The notes under the pieces: generated by a model | What the model was told of the DNA's origin: nothing | Databases searched by the model: none | What the model saw: only the letters and a program-made list of their open reading frames with translations | Translations under genes and position numbers: made by a program | Source: Purshia tridentata | Taxonomy: Eukaryota > Streptophyta > Magnoliopsida > Rosales > Rosaceae | DNA length: 64,000 nt | Reading direction: 5' to 3' | NCBI GenBank assembly: GCA_003254885.1 | Contig: QANT01005718.1 | Span: 1 to 64,000 of the forward strand | Shown: piece after piece, positions 23,601 to 35,900 of the stretch | How positions within the stretch are numbered: the first letter of the stretch is position 1 | Layout of the letters: the number at the start of each line of letters is the position of its first letter

Positions 23601-23755
23601 GAGATATTTTAGCGACTGAAGAGGTTTTGACTATGCAGAAGAAGTTTTGTAAGATCACTTCGTGTCTTTTTATGCAGTTGATATTGCTGGGATTAGCCAT
23701 CTGGCTCTTTTTCTTACCGTCATCTCCCCATCAAGGGCTCATTGTACCCACTTGA
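20698..23755 (+). CDS. WIP: WPP-domain-interacting protein, plant KASH-type outer nuclear envelope protein
   Basis: Two coding exons, 20698-21796 and 23013-23755, join in phase and give 613 residues. The first half is low-complexity and acidic, with a basic motif GLKKWRRFKR at ~78-87 and small-residue AAGAAFAAG repeats around 155. Residues ~423-577 form a long Glu/Lys-rich coiled coil. One transmembrane segment at ~583-601 is followed by a 12-residue tail ending GLIVPT. The known family, Arabidopsis WIP1-3, anchors RanGAP at the nuclear envelope through WPP-domain proteins. It binds SUN proteins in the perinuclear space through a C-terminal VPT-type tail, the plant KASH motif. The layout here is the same. 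The protein is longer than remembered WIPs (about 460-510 residues), mostly in the N-terminal region. The 1216-bp intron shows nothing else. Which Arabidopsis WIP it matches was not settled; synteny favours WIP2 (At5g56210). Confidence 0.9.
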
Positions 23756-26700
23756 GTCTGAGAGGAGTAGTGCCTTTTTTTTTTGTGAATTCTCAACCTC
23801 TTTAGGCAAAATATTTGCCTGTTAAATTTTATCTCTTATTATTTAGAACCTTTTCTTTCTCATTTTTTTTTTTTTGTAACATATTCGTTGTAATTTTTGT
23901 TTTCTAGGAACAAAAGTATCCCAAAGCAAACCTTTATATAAGCCTATAATGTTTCCCTAGCTGGAATCTTTGTTGAGTTAAATTTGTAATTTTGTTGGAT
24001 AGTTGTGTGATTGGAAATTTATGTATTGAATCACCTGTAACTGATGTCCTTATAGGATAATTTAGGGTTCTCAGGTACATAGTTTGCAGGTCTCGTGTGT
24101 AATTTTTATAGGATATAATTTGAGGTAAGATGTCTTTTTGTTAAAGCTGGCTGATTGAGAGAGCATATGAAATGCATTTAGTGGTAGTATTTATGTTAGT
24201 GATTGTCTTAGTGGTGCCAGTGCAATGCATTTGGCAAAATCTGTATGTATGCCCTTCTTGGTGTTGCTTGTAAAAAGAATTGACTAGGCTGGTGATGATA
24301 AAAGTATGTAGTGACAAAGTTTCATGCTTGTGGGTTATGTTTTCTAAATGTAGTGGAAGCCTGGAACAATAAATATATATTTAAAAGCTCGGTCCGATAC
24401 CATGTTGTCACTCATAACTTAGGCTCCAAGATAAAAGGGAGGCTGGAGACCCCATATGTGATGTGTGCGCAGAATTTATATATCTTCCAAGTCCAAAGTC
24501 AGGCTCATTAAACTATGCTCAAGAGGGTTGACTTCTAAAAGGTCACTTATTGGAAAATTGATGGATGTATAGAAGAAGAATGATGTGTAGCTTAATAGTT
24601 GGTCCCAAATTAATTGATTTTAAGATGAATAGATTAATAGTTGGTAATAAAAATTTAGATTGTTTAAAATGTAAAAATTAAAAGTGTGTTTATATGTTAT
24701 ATGGTTGAAGTCCATAAAAGCAAAGGTGGGGTATCCCTTGCATCATTTGGCCCCAAAAGTGACCAACTGACATTGGTAGTTACTGACTAAGTTGTCATTA
24801 CTAGTCCTGAATTGAGGCCGCCCAGCCCAATATGTTTGAAGTTTAAAGATTTGGTGAGTTGAAGGTGAAGGAGAAGATAAGATGCGTTTAGTTCAACACA
24901 ATTTATAGTGCATTCTTACATGCATTCACAAGTTTCCAAAACACTACATATCCCGTAATTTATTAATTGTGCCTACCCTACTCTCTATGACATATATATA
25001 CTTTACTCCTGCTATGCCCTCATCATATCAACCACTATACCATTGCTATTAAGCATCAATCAACTTTCTACCTTATGTGGCACACCAATTTTTATGTCCA
25101 CATTGATCGCAGAAAATTGATATATTATTATTAATCAAACCTTCACATTTGTTTATTTCTCTTCAAGCTTCCATGTGGACATGCCTGAACAAATATAACA
25201 AGGAGGTTTGAAGCGTGTGGCCTATATATATATATATATAGATATATCCATCCATTGGCCCAAAAGCAAAGGCTTCTGTGATCAATAAACATCAATAAAG
25301 AAGAAAAGGGTCATACATCCATATATTATATATTCTGAAAGCAACTGCTAATTCTTTGAGCATGAAAATGCTTAAGGACCAATTGTCTTTGAGGGTAGAA
25401 TTGTAAATTCGAAATATAATTTTTTGTTTTATTTTATCACAATAAGCCATCCCTAGATATGAACACCCACCAGTCACCACTGCCCTCATAGCCTCAACAT
25501 AAATATTTCCAAAACAGATTGCAGATAAAGTGAAGCAAAGTACAGAGTTCCACCAAAACAAGAAAATATAAATAGAAAAAGAATCATGTGCATTAAATAG
25601 ATACTATTTTATCATTAATTAATCCAAAGTATTATAATATGTATATATATACACATATGTGTGTGTATGTATCCTAGTACCAAGACCAAAAAGACACCAA
25701 AGCAAACTAAACGACCGTATGGTACATTGGTACTGTTTGGGAGTTAAGAATATGGCGTGAGAAAGGTGGCAACGAATATAGAAATTCAAATAATTTGTAT
25801 AGAAAGTTTTTAGTCACGAGAATTTGTCAAGAAAACAGTTGAGCTATATCCCTTTTTTGCTTCGGTGCTAAATGCAAACACATAATGCCACTCCCAGTCC
25901 CACTCCCACTCCTCTCCCACTATCATTATACTACAATATAATGAATTATAACCACTTTATTTTCATTATCATCTAAATTACACATGTATTTACACATATA
26001 CACAAGCGAAATTAAACGTATTATATTTAGTAATCATATTATTAATTTTATAAAATTTAAATAAAACCCACTTATGCAAGCTAAACAAGTTCCATCAAAG
26101 ATGTGATTATGTGGTATAAGTAATTTTATTGGTAAATCTGTATACATGTTACCATAATTAAGCTTTCATTCGTGTCATTAAGGTGGTTTTGATTTTGACA
26201 TATATACATGTATACAAGTAACATACCCACTACCTGTGCAAACTTAATAACTGAATCTAGACATTTTGGTTTGTTGTCTTATTCTTTTGCTGACCTGGTC
26301 ATAATTAACTCAGATGAAGTGAAAATAGATGCTGAAAGCTTAGCTCGAGAGGATTAAAACAATTGTGCGATTACAATAATTTTGTTTTTGAGTGACCTGT
26401 AGTTTCTTCTTGTTGATTTTGCTATTAAATTAGATGATGTGGAAGAAATTCTACATCTTTTGCAATACACTAGGACCTTTTCAAAAATGACCCCACAAAG
26501 TACTTTATGTGGAAGATACACCAAGTTCCCAAACACTAATAAGTTGCTTTTGGAGACCTAGTTCACTCAAAGAAATCTGTATGTTTTATTATTTTTTTGA
26601 AAAATAAATTATGAATTGAACAAGAAGGCTGATTTTTGCAAGTTAAGCTGATGCGTAAAAGTTTTTATGGCCAAGACAAAGTCTCTTGACTTTTAGGGAA

Positions 26701-27357
26701 AAATGGCTTCCTGTTCTGGACCTCCACTACATACTTAGTGCTATGTTACTATATATGTTATCAGCATAACAACACCAATAAACAAATGCAAACATACAAT
26801 ATACTATCTATGGCAGCTAATTTGATGCCTTGCAACAATCTGAAGCCTTTTGATACCATAAGAATACCAAATTTGAGAAGTGATTAACAAAGGTTTTTAA
26901 AACTAATTAAATTATACAATCAAACTATTAAAGTATACCATGAAATTGTATAAGATAAAAGAGTAGGCAAAATGTAACAAAAAAGAAACCATGTATATAT
27001 GCAGATTCTTTACATCGTCTCCATCCATCCATCCCAAAGTAAAACACTAGGACCTTTTGGACCTTTTGGACTTTTCCTTCACAGCAAACCCAGAGGACCA
27101 TCATGCTTTACATGAAGAAAATTAACAGAAAAGGACAAGGACCCTATGACCCCACTTGAGCAAACAAGAAGCAACTGATGGGTTCCTATGCAAGTGTCTA
27201 ATTCACTGCTGCAAAAGCTATAGGCTAAAAAACAAAACTTAACTGAACTATCAGCAACACCAAAACTAGAGCTACTGACCTCTGTGTCAAAGAGAGATGA
27301 TATTCCTAAGAACCACCAAAGACTGGAAAAACCCTCAGCTCAGCTCAGCTCAGCTGA
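23756..27357. other. Intergenic region between convergent WIP and C2H2 genes
   Basis: This 3.6-kb AT-rich region begins with the WIP 3' UTR and ends with the 3' UTR of the zinc-finger gene. Microsatellites include a TA tract near 25222-25240 and a short CAGCT pentamer run near 27337-27355. No gene, RNA or intact transposon was recognised. Confidence 0.55.
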
Positions 27358-29133
27358 CTAAGTAACTGAATTGTAAGAGGATGTTGCACAGCCAGCTGCA
27401 GCTGCAGCCTCTGCACGTCCAGGCATGAAATAGCCACCACACCCTGTGCCTTGTTCATCCTCCATAAATGGAAGCTCGTTGAGATCAAAATTCAGAAGCT
27501 TACGGCCATTGCTGGATTGAGCTTCATTGGGACCGGTCCAGTGGCACCTCTTGTGACCCCCCAGGGCCTGACCTGTTGGGAATGTCTTTTTGCAGATTTT
27601 GCATTTGTGTTGAGCCACCTCTTGATCAAGTACCATCATTGTCTCTGCTTCATGATCAACTTGTTGGGTTGTGAGATTATTATTAGCATGAGGTCCATCT
27701 TCAGCTGCTGAGGCCTCTGCAGAGGCAGAGTGATCATCCATGGAGTTGGTGTGGATGTTGTTGTTATTGTTGTTGTTGTTGTTGCTGTTGTTGTTGTTGT
27801 TCTTGAGCTTGTTATGGCTGGACATGTGGCCTCCCAATGCTTGGTGGGTTTGGAATGATTTATTGCAAATACTGCATCTGTATTTTCTGTGATGAGGATT
27901 TGGAGAAATCTGCAGCTTGTGAGTTTGGCGATGACCATGACCACTAATCTCTCCCATTACTCCTTCCAAGTCCACCAATTTCACTTTTCTCCTCTTCTTG
28001 ATCCTCTTGATGCTAGCAAGCACAATGCTCTCAGAGTTCTGGCTATCTGATTGCTCTTGATAAATGTTATAATTGTCCTCCAATCCCATCTTCATGTAAC
28101 TCACTGACTTTTCCGGACCAAACCCGCTTCCCAACACAGCCTTCCCTTTCCCATCATCAACATCAACATCATCCTCATCCTCATCCTCATCCTCATCCTC
28201 ATCATCATCACCATCATCATCATGATATTCAGCAGACTCAGCAGACCATCTATTCTCAAATTTCCTCTTCTTTGAGCTACCCACATGATCAATTAGCTGA
28301 CCAATTTTGTCCTTACCAGAAGAAGAATAGCATGGTTTGGCTTGAGCCAGCATCATAAGGTCATGGACAGCTTCATTCATCTGTTCTTCCAATCCACCGG
28401 AGCCGGAACCAGTTTGATCAGAGGCCGAGGAGGCAATGGAGGATTTCCTACCCCTCTTGGCAGTGAGAGACCAACCAGGTAGAGTCTTGGACAGATCAAC
28501 AGCAACACCACCCGAATTCGACGACAACCCCATACTCTTAGTAGCATCAGAATCAATCTGATCATCACCACCCTTATTATTACTCTGAGGCACAGCATCC
28601 GATAGAGTGGAAGATGAGCTGTTCTTTGCCGCCATTGAAGGAGGGGGTTGAATTCCCCTCCATTCCCTCTCAGGGTGCGACCTCATGTGCCCAAACAGCG
28701 ACTTCATGGATGGAAAGCTCTTCCCACAAACACAGCAAACAGGCTCCATACCACCATTATAGGAACTAGTACTAAAATCACTACCTGTATTATTCTTCAT
28801 CAGTTTTGCCTTATCAGACTTATTGTTGCGCGACTGAATTAGGAGCTCCTTGTTGGCTTGGACGTGCATTCTCATGTGACCTCCCAAGGCCTTGGGGGAG
28901 TGAAACCCCTTGTTACAAACCTCACAGATTCGACTGAATTCCAAAGGCGGACAAGGGTATTGATGGTCTGCTTGTTCTGAAGACTCGGACTTTGGCATCT
29001 TGAGCTTTATCCATATTTGTCCCCCATTGATGTTGCTCGCTGCCTCCTGATCCTGCTTCTTAGTGGGTTCTTCTTCATGATCGGCAGCTAGTACTGGCTG
29101 ATCATGAAACTGAGTCTCTTGCTCTTCATCCAT
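27358..29133 (-). CDS. C2H2 zinc-finger transcription factor, four fingers with EAR motif
   Basis: The gene is intronless and encodes 591 residues. There are four C2H2 fingers at ~70-90, 133-153, 420-440 and 511-531. Three carry the plant ALGGH signature (KALGGH, QALGGH, QALGGH); finger 2 has the variant KSLFGH. This is the ZAT-like class that binds DNA through separated single fingers. DLNELP at ~550-555 is an EAR-type repression motif that recruits TOPLESS-like corepressors. KRIKKRRK at ~376-383 is a likely nuclear signal. The long spacer between fingers 2 and 3 holds an Asp/Glu run (~305-327) and the spacer between fingers 3 and 4 an Asn run (~445-459). Both are coded by trinucleotide-type microsatellites. 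The role is probably transcriptional repression in the nucleus; targets are unknown. By position it corresponds to At5g56200 (from memory). Confidence 0.92.
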   Translation of the reverse strand: MDEEQETQFHDQPVLAADHEEEPTKKQDQEAASNINGGQIWIKLKMPKSESSEQADHQYPCPPLEFSRICEVCNKGFHSPKALGGHMRMHVQANKELLIQSRNNKSDKAKLMKNNTGSDFSTSSYNGGMEPVCCVCGKSFPSMKSLFGHMRSHPEREWRGIQPPPSMAAKNSSSSTLSDAVPQSNNKGGDDQIDSDATKSMGLSSNSGGVAVDLSKTLPGWSLTAKRGRKSSIASSASDQTGSGSGGLEEQMNEAVHDLMMLAQAKPCYSSSGKDKIGQLIDHVGSSKKRKFENRWSAESAEYHDDDGDDDEDEDEDEDEDDVDVDDGKGKAVLGSGFGPEKSVSYMKMGLEDNYNIYQEQSDSQNSESIVLASIKRIKKRRKVKLVDLEGVMGEISGHGHRQTHKLQISPNPHHRKYRCSICNKSFQTHQALGGHMSSHNKLKNNNNNSNNNNNNNNNIHTNSMDDHSASAEASAAEDGPHANNNLTTQQVDHEAETMMVLDQEVAQHKCKICKKTFPTGQALGGHKRCHWTGPNEAQSSNGRKLLNFDLNELPFMEDEQGTGCGGYFMPGRAEAAAAAGCATSSYNSVT

Positions 29134-32100
29134 GGCGGCTAGAGAAAAGTACTTGGCTCAATATGTGACAGAGCAGCTGATAAGATGAATATGATGATCA
29201 AGCTCTCTCTTTTCTTTGGTAGGTAGGAACACAAGTAAGTATGAGAACCCTAAAAGGAGATTGAGAGAGTATATGTATATGCGTAGCTTAGCTGAGAAGC
29301 AAATCCACTTTGATGGGCTTGTTTTAGGTAACTAGTCCTGAAAATCCTGACCCTCTCCTAAAATCAAGAACGCTAACAAAGGAAAGACAAGTTGGAAAAT
29401 TCTGTGACCCCAGCTCATGAAATAAAGGAAACAGCTAGGAAGATGCAGAGCAACCCACAACCCAGAACAACAACACAAACACAGAGAGATAGAGAGAGTC
29501 TGTGAGTGTGAAAGAGAGATGGAGAGAGAGAGAGAGGCTTTCCAAGTTCTTGAGTTGAATTGGGTAAGTCCTTGAGTCTCCGAATTGTTATAGGATGAGT
29601 GTTGTTTCTAACTGCTCTGTCTTCTGTGTGGAAATTGACCGTCACTTAATTGCCTCTTATTCCGTTCCTTCAGAATGTGATTCAACCTTAAAACTTAAGC
29701 ACCACAAATAGCCATTACTATACTATGTGATCACCATGTGAGAGATCAAAGAGTGTGTGTTTGTGTGTGTATGCCACTCTCTCCCACAGTCCCCCACTAT
29801 ATAACTATTTAGGACTACACTACCAGTCTACTAGTACCACTACCCCAAACAACAAGGATTTGGGGATTTACTTTTTCTTTTTTCTTTTTTTTTCTTTGGA
29901 GCTACTCCAAGCCAATCACCCGGAAATCTCTCATTTCTCACACAATTTAGGATTCAAATCTCTTATATGTAATATTCCCCCGAACCCCAAAATTATTTAT
30001 TCCTTAAAATATTACGATTGGTAAAGTAATAATTAAAAAGAATATCTTTTTGAGATTTTCCTACTCTAACTAGGAGAAGGAAAAAAGGGCAAGAAGCCTT
30101 GCAAAATGGAAACTCTTCGGTTAGTTTCAAAATCCCTACTTATCGCCATTACGTCATTAATTGTTATCTCCTTTTAATTCTCTTTTTTTCTTTTTTAATT
30201 ATGTAAATTTAATTTTTACACCCACGCCACCACTCACACACACCACACCACACCACACCACACATGACTAATGGCTAAATTTTTGGTTTTATTTCTTGAA
30301 TCCTTTTGTTTCCACGCGGTTTCAAACCTTTGAATGGTCCTCCATGTTTCCAATTTTGCCCCTGAATTCCAACCCAGTTTATGGAAAGATTTGGGGAGAA
30401 TCTTTTTTTCCTTTTTTGGGGCAAATCTTTTGAGGAATATTTTTCCACGCCCAATAAATTTTAGAAAGACCTATAATAACTATTATATGTGTGAGTGTGC
30501 TTTTATTACGATAATTCACCAACCATTTTGATTTAGCTCACATCGATCCATTGTCTATGTATTATCTAAATTTTAGCATCTTATTCATTAAATAAAAATC
30601 CTTGGTCTCACACATGTGTTTACAATAAGTAGAAGTTTGTAGCCAAATACTCTATGGGGAGGAGGGCCATTCGCAAATTAATTCATTAATTTCAGTCATC
30701 ATGACTTCAATAAGAGTTTGCTATTCACACTTGAATACCAATTATTAATTAGTATATGGGATCTAATTAATGTGGGAGCACCAATCAATAATTTATCACA
30801 CATGAAGGATTGATTTTACTTTTCTTTTTTAATATTAGAGATAATCGAATATTGACTTATCCGAAATTCATTATCCAACCCTTCCTCACTATTTGAACTA
30901 ATCTCAAAAACTTGGCGTTAACATGTTTTTTCATAACATATAATTTGGATTGATGTGTGACATGAAATACAATTTATTTTTTCAAAAAATTGATGGGTTC
31001 ATAATTAATTAGGAATTGCACGTCTTTAATTTTTTATGCTTAATAACAATAATAGGTGAGATGGGTATTGATAATTTGCATGACTGCAATATATAACGAG
31101 CATGGTTAATTAATACTATTTTATATTGCCATTGTTAATTATAATTAGTAACTATCGAAAATTACCCTTTTTTTTTTTTTTCAAAAATAAAAAAGAGTGC
31201 TTAGGTCAGTTGTTGCTTATCATTGACGGTTATGAAGTTATGAGGAAATTTGAGAGCAAAAAGTTGAGTTTGGAGTCCCATGAAGGCGTTGTTACTAATA
31301 TCAAAGATTGACTAAAAAGTTCAATTCTATGATATCATCATACTTCATGCGGCTCAATGAGTTATACAACCCTTTACACAAACAAAACTCTGTTTATATT
31401 TGACATTTCCCTTTTCTACATATATATAGCATTTTTTATAAGATATATAAGTTCATATCTTATTTGGAAAAGCTAGGGTGCGACAAGTGGAAACCTTTTA
31501 TAAAAGAATGAAATTTCATAAGCAGACAGCTATCATGCCCAATTTTCAAATAGTCCATGTCAATATGAAAACAATTATAAAGTCCCTTTCAAGATTTGTA
31601 AATTAAGTGCTTGAGGTCATGCCAATGGCTGCCCTTTTAATAAAAGCTACCATATAATGTGTTTCTTGAAATATGCTAGATTTTTATCCTTTGGAAAACC
31701 TCGAACTTTGTCAACAAAATATAAGCGCATAACTTACAAAGAAATTGCAGATTATTTTCATCCCAATTCTACAAATTTTAGGAAAATACTATGATTTTTT
31801 TTTTTTGGGTATGGCACATCACTATGATATACATCCTTCTGTATTTGACACATCAATAAAATTATGGAACCTCAATAAAATTCCAAGACACAGTTATTTA
31901 TATTTAAGCTATTATGCAAAGTGCAAAGAGCAAATGTATCCCTATGGCATTGCCATTTTCCAAGCAATTATAAGATGGCCTTTAATAATATTGAAACAGC
32001 AGAGGCATGGCAGCAAGCAAAGCATGGTCCTTTTTAAGAGGAACCAAGGTAAAATATGATATTAACACGTTATGAAAGGCCAAATTATATATTAGAATTT

Positions 32101-32917
32101 ATTTCCTAAGCAATTAGATTTCTTTCTGGTGGATTACAGAAAGTAAGTTATTTCTGATAATCATAGTTATACGTCAACAAAAATGATAGTGGCCTAATCA
32201 TTTTCTTTAATCTTCTTCAATGATGAGTTTAAAAATTGGTAGAAATCCAAAACAAAAATTGTAGTAAAAGCTTTTTCCTCCATTGGGATTTGGGAGCTAT
32301 GCCTGTATGTAAATTTCATAATAACTTAATAAGTAATTAATTGTCCAAAATAAAACCTCAGATTATGACTCATTGAATTGGACCATGGCACACAATTCAG
32401 ATTTTGCATTGATTTGCGTACAGAAGGTGTCGTAAACAGGACATTGAATATTTCCAATTCATATATTGACTCACATTTTGGCCTGAAATTCATAGATTGA
32501 CTTTGACAAGAACAATTTATCACTTTGGCCACTCACACACTATGAGAGAGAATAAAATTTCATCATCCCACTCAACATGTATGAGAATTGACATGTCAAG
32601 GATTATATCAGTCTTCATCCAGTATTCAAATTGTTATTATAGTGAGACCGCTGCAATAAAATTCTACTAAATCCCAAATGAGTCAATGACAAACAAATTC
32701 TTAAACAGTTATGTTACAGAGCTGCCCCTCTTCACCCATTCCACAATTTTTGCTGAGGGTGCACATTGAGAGGCAACCTTTGTAAAGAAAAATGGGAATT
32801 GATAAAACTGAGGTTAAACGGCGGGAACAACAACAACAACAACAACAACTAATACTACAACAAGAGCATAAACTACAAGAGATGAAACAGGTGCCTATCT
32901 AAACAACAAAATGGAGG
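29134..32917. other. Upstream region of the C2H2 gene and intergenic DNA
   Basis: The first ~500 bp (to about 29650) contain GA-rich runs such as 29480-29536 and are the likely leader and promoter of the minus-strand zinc-finger gene. The remainder is AT-rich spacer. A short ACAAC-type repeat at 32827-32847 lies just past the ARID-HMG stop codon, in its probable 3' UTR. No gene or RNA was recognised. Confidence 0.55.
30234..30263. repeat. (CCACA)n pentanucleotide microsatellite
   Basis: About five copies of a CCACA/ACACC pentamer, preceded by CA repeats, lie in non-coding DNA. Confidence 0.8.
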
Positions 32918-35900
32918 CTACTGCTGTGTTGAATTGTAGGAAGATTTGTATTCCTGCATTTCAGTCCTGTATCTCTCCTTGTCCTTCAGCCCTTTTTCCT
33001 GATAAACCTGCATGGCAGCAGTGGAGATGGAAGTGTGATGATGAAGACTTCAAGTAGATTGAACAAATATATGCCAATTTTATCATATGTGAAATTATCT
33101 TAGTGAGACAGAAGGGTTGAGAATCAAGACCAAAGTAAATGCTATGGTACTAATAATCCAAGCATTTGAAACCTCATATCTAAACCTAAGTATGTCATGT
33201 GATCTTCGGTATAAGAGAATTAAGATTGAGGGATGCAGCATGACATTAGCTTGGGATCTTATCAGCGGTAAGAAAACTAATAGGAAAACGATGTGTCATC
33301 AACTCATCATACCTGTTTCTCAGCCTCTGTGAGATTGTTCCACAGAAATCCAATTTTCTTGCTAATGGCTCTCTCTTGCCCATAATACAAGGGCTTTAGC
33401 CTGGCATAATGCTCAGCAAAGAAGAAATTGTAACCACTCCTGTTTGACTTGGGCCTAGAAGGATCTCGTAATGCCAACCTAGATCTCTTTCGATTCCGTC
33501 GAGTAGGCATGTCAGAAAAATTCTGAGAAACATAATTAGGAATATGATACAAGACGCCTTTTAGCTCTTCAGAACCCAAGTTCACAGTAACCACATATCC
33601 ATTGTCACATTTGGCATCAATGGTTCCTGTAATTGAACAGCCAAGCTGCAATTCTGAGCTCTCTGTACATAAGAAAGAAAAAACAAATCCGAATTGGAAT
33701 CATTCAAAAGGGGCATAATAATATAGAATTAGAACGATAAAAGTTAAACTCCTCAAAGCAAGTCATTAATTTATTAGACAGATGGCCTAATAAAGTTTCC
33801 AACTGCACACCATTGTTTCTGAAAATTGCAAAGTGCAGATTTATTCTATGAGTTGCAAATAAAAGGAATTCAGAAACTTCAACACATAGAGCAGGTGTAA
33901 TAAGTTTAAACCCAACCACTATTAGAACCACCACGTCAAGATGGAGGTTACACCTACCTGGGAACTGTTTTCTTATGGCACCTTCCCCCTGGTTCGCTGC
34001 CCCATTGAGAAAGTTCCTGCTTAAAGGATCTGAACATAAAAATTAAATAACTTATATATCTTTCTGATCACCAAAAAGGAAAAATTAAATGAACTAACAA
34101 GGAGCCATGTCTTACCAAGCATTGGGTTTTTAAAGACTTCTTTATGGAAATAATAGACCTGCTCGAAATGATACAGCAAGGACAAATAATACTTCCTTAA
34201 GACAAATGAAGCACTGGTGATCGTTGTTGGGAAATTGAAGACCATAATCACTTCCTTCCATTTGCGATCTCTAATCACCTGTAACCAGTTTAAGAGGATT
34301 TAAAGGGAAAAGAAAACCACCAAAAAACAAAAAAAAAGGAACGACTCCAAGGCAAGAATGGAAAATGAAAATATGAAGATCAATATAAAAACAACAAAGG
34401 AAAACTTGGATCCTTCCATAAACCTCTGACCAAACCTTGGTTTTAACTGGGACTAATAATAGTTAATAGTTATAAGTCAGCCTAGCATAAAACTTGGCAG
34501 TGACCACAGCCCCCATTCATCATAGTTTTTTTTTCCTTTCTCAAACACCATGAGTGCAAATAATAGCAGGCACACTACATAATATTAATTATTGAACTTG
34601 AAATTAATTGAGGTGATGAACCTCTTTTCAGAGTTCAGACAATATTTAGTTTTAGCTTTAAGATTCTTATATATGATGACTCCATAAACAACCAGGTATA
34701 ATCAGAAAAATAAAATGGACAAACCTTTTCAAGGCCACCACGAGATGTGACTTCTACAAAAAGGCAATATAGATCCAGTGCTTTTCCTCCTACGGTAGGA
34801 ATCCTGCACAAAGAGTATTAATCACATTGTCACCCACCTTCTGTTTTTTCTGAAATGAAAGCTTAGGCAAAGACACTGAAAAGAAACAAGCTAATACAGT
34901 CAGCAGGTTAAGAAAGGTTTATGATGCAGAAAAAGAAAAGTGTGGAATCATAAACATTTTATTATCAGCACCCATAAGGCTCTATCCTTACAAGCTCAAC
35001 CACTTATCCTCTTAACCTATTGCCTATTAGCGATTTAAATTACACATCATTCATGACAAAACCCTTGTGGATATCTTATAAAGGAACCATTTTCAGGCAT
35101 TTCACCAACCATTATAAACTTTTCCTAGTTATCAAAAAGCCTAAGTAAATAAATATTGCTTCAGAATAGTAAATAAATATGGCACTCTTACAATTTGCGC
35201 CATAATATCTCGGTTCACCTCACCAAGCAATTGAAGAAGTATTCACCTCTCCATGGAAACTAATTTTTCATTGCACAAAAAATAATGAATAAATAAGGAC
35301 ATAACAGCACAGAATACTGACACCGAAACATTAACATACTAAAGAAAAATGTGGCAATTATAAAACCCCCAAAAAAACAGCCCTATTTTATCCACAAATC
35401 CCAGATCAGGAAACACAGTCCCATATGGCAATCAGTACCGGAGTCATTTCAGTCCACCGGGGTAATGCTGCCTAGATGGAAAAATTCAGCTGAAAAGCAG
35501 ACATCCGAGGAACCTAAATCCCCATTTATTGAAGGTATGCAAGGGAAACAACAAATTAATGAAGACTTGGGAAATCCACTTTTCTTGAATGAAGCATCTC
35601 CAGTGAATGACAAAAAATTCAGATCTTGTTAGAGAAACAAGAATTTGCCTAATGAAAAAAGAATAAGTCAGTATTGCAAGGATTTCATATCTTGAAATTC
35701 TTAGCCTATTAGGAAACTAGTGATTCAAATTACACTAACCATTATAGATAACTTTTCCTAGTTATCAAAAAGCCTATATAAGTAAATATTGTTTCAGGCA
35801 TAACTAAACTATCAAAGTCTATCAGAGCACTCTTAAAGACTTGTGCCATAATACCCTGGTGAAATGTAAACTAACAAGCATAAGCCAATAAACCAAGCAA

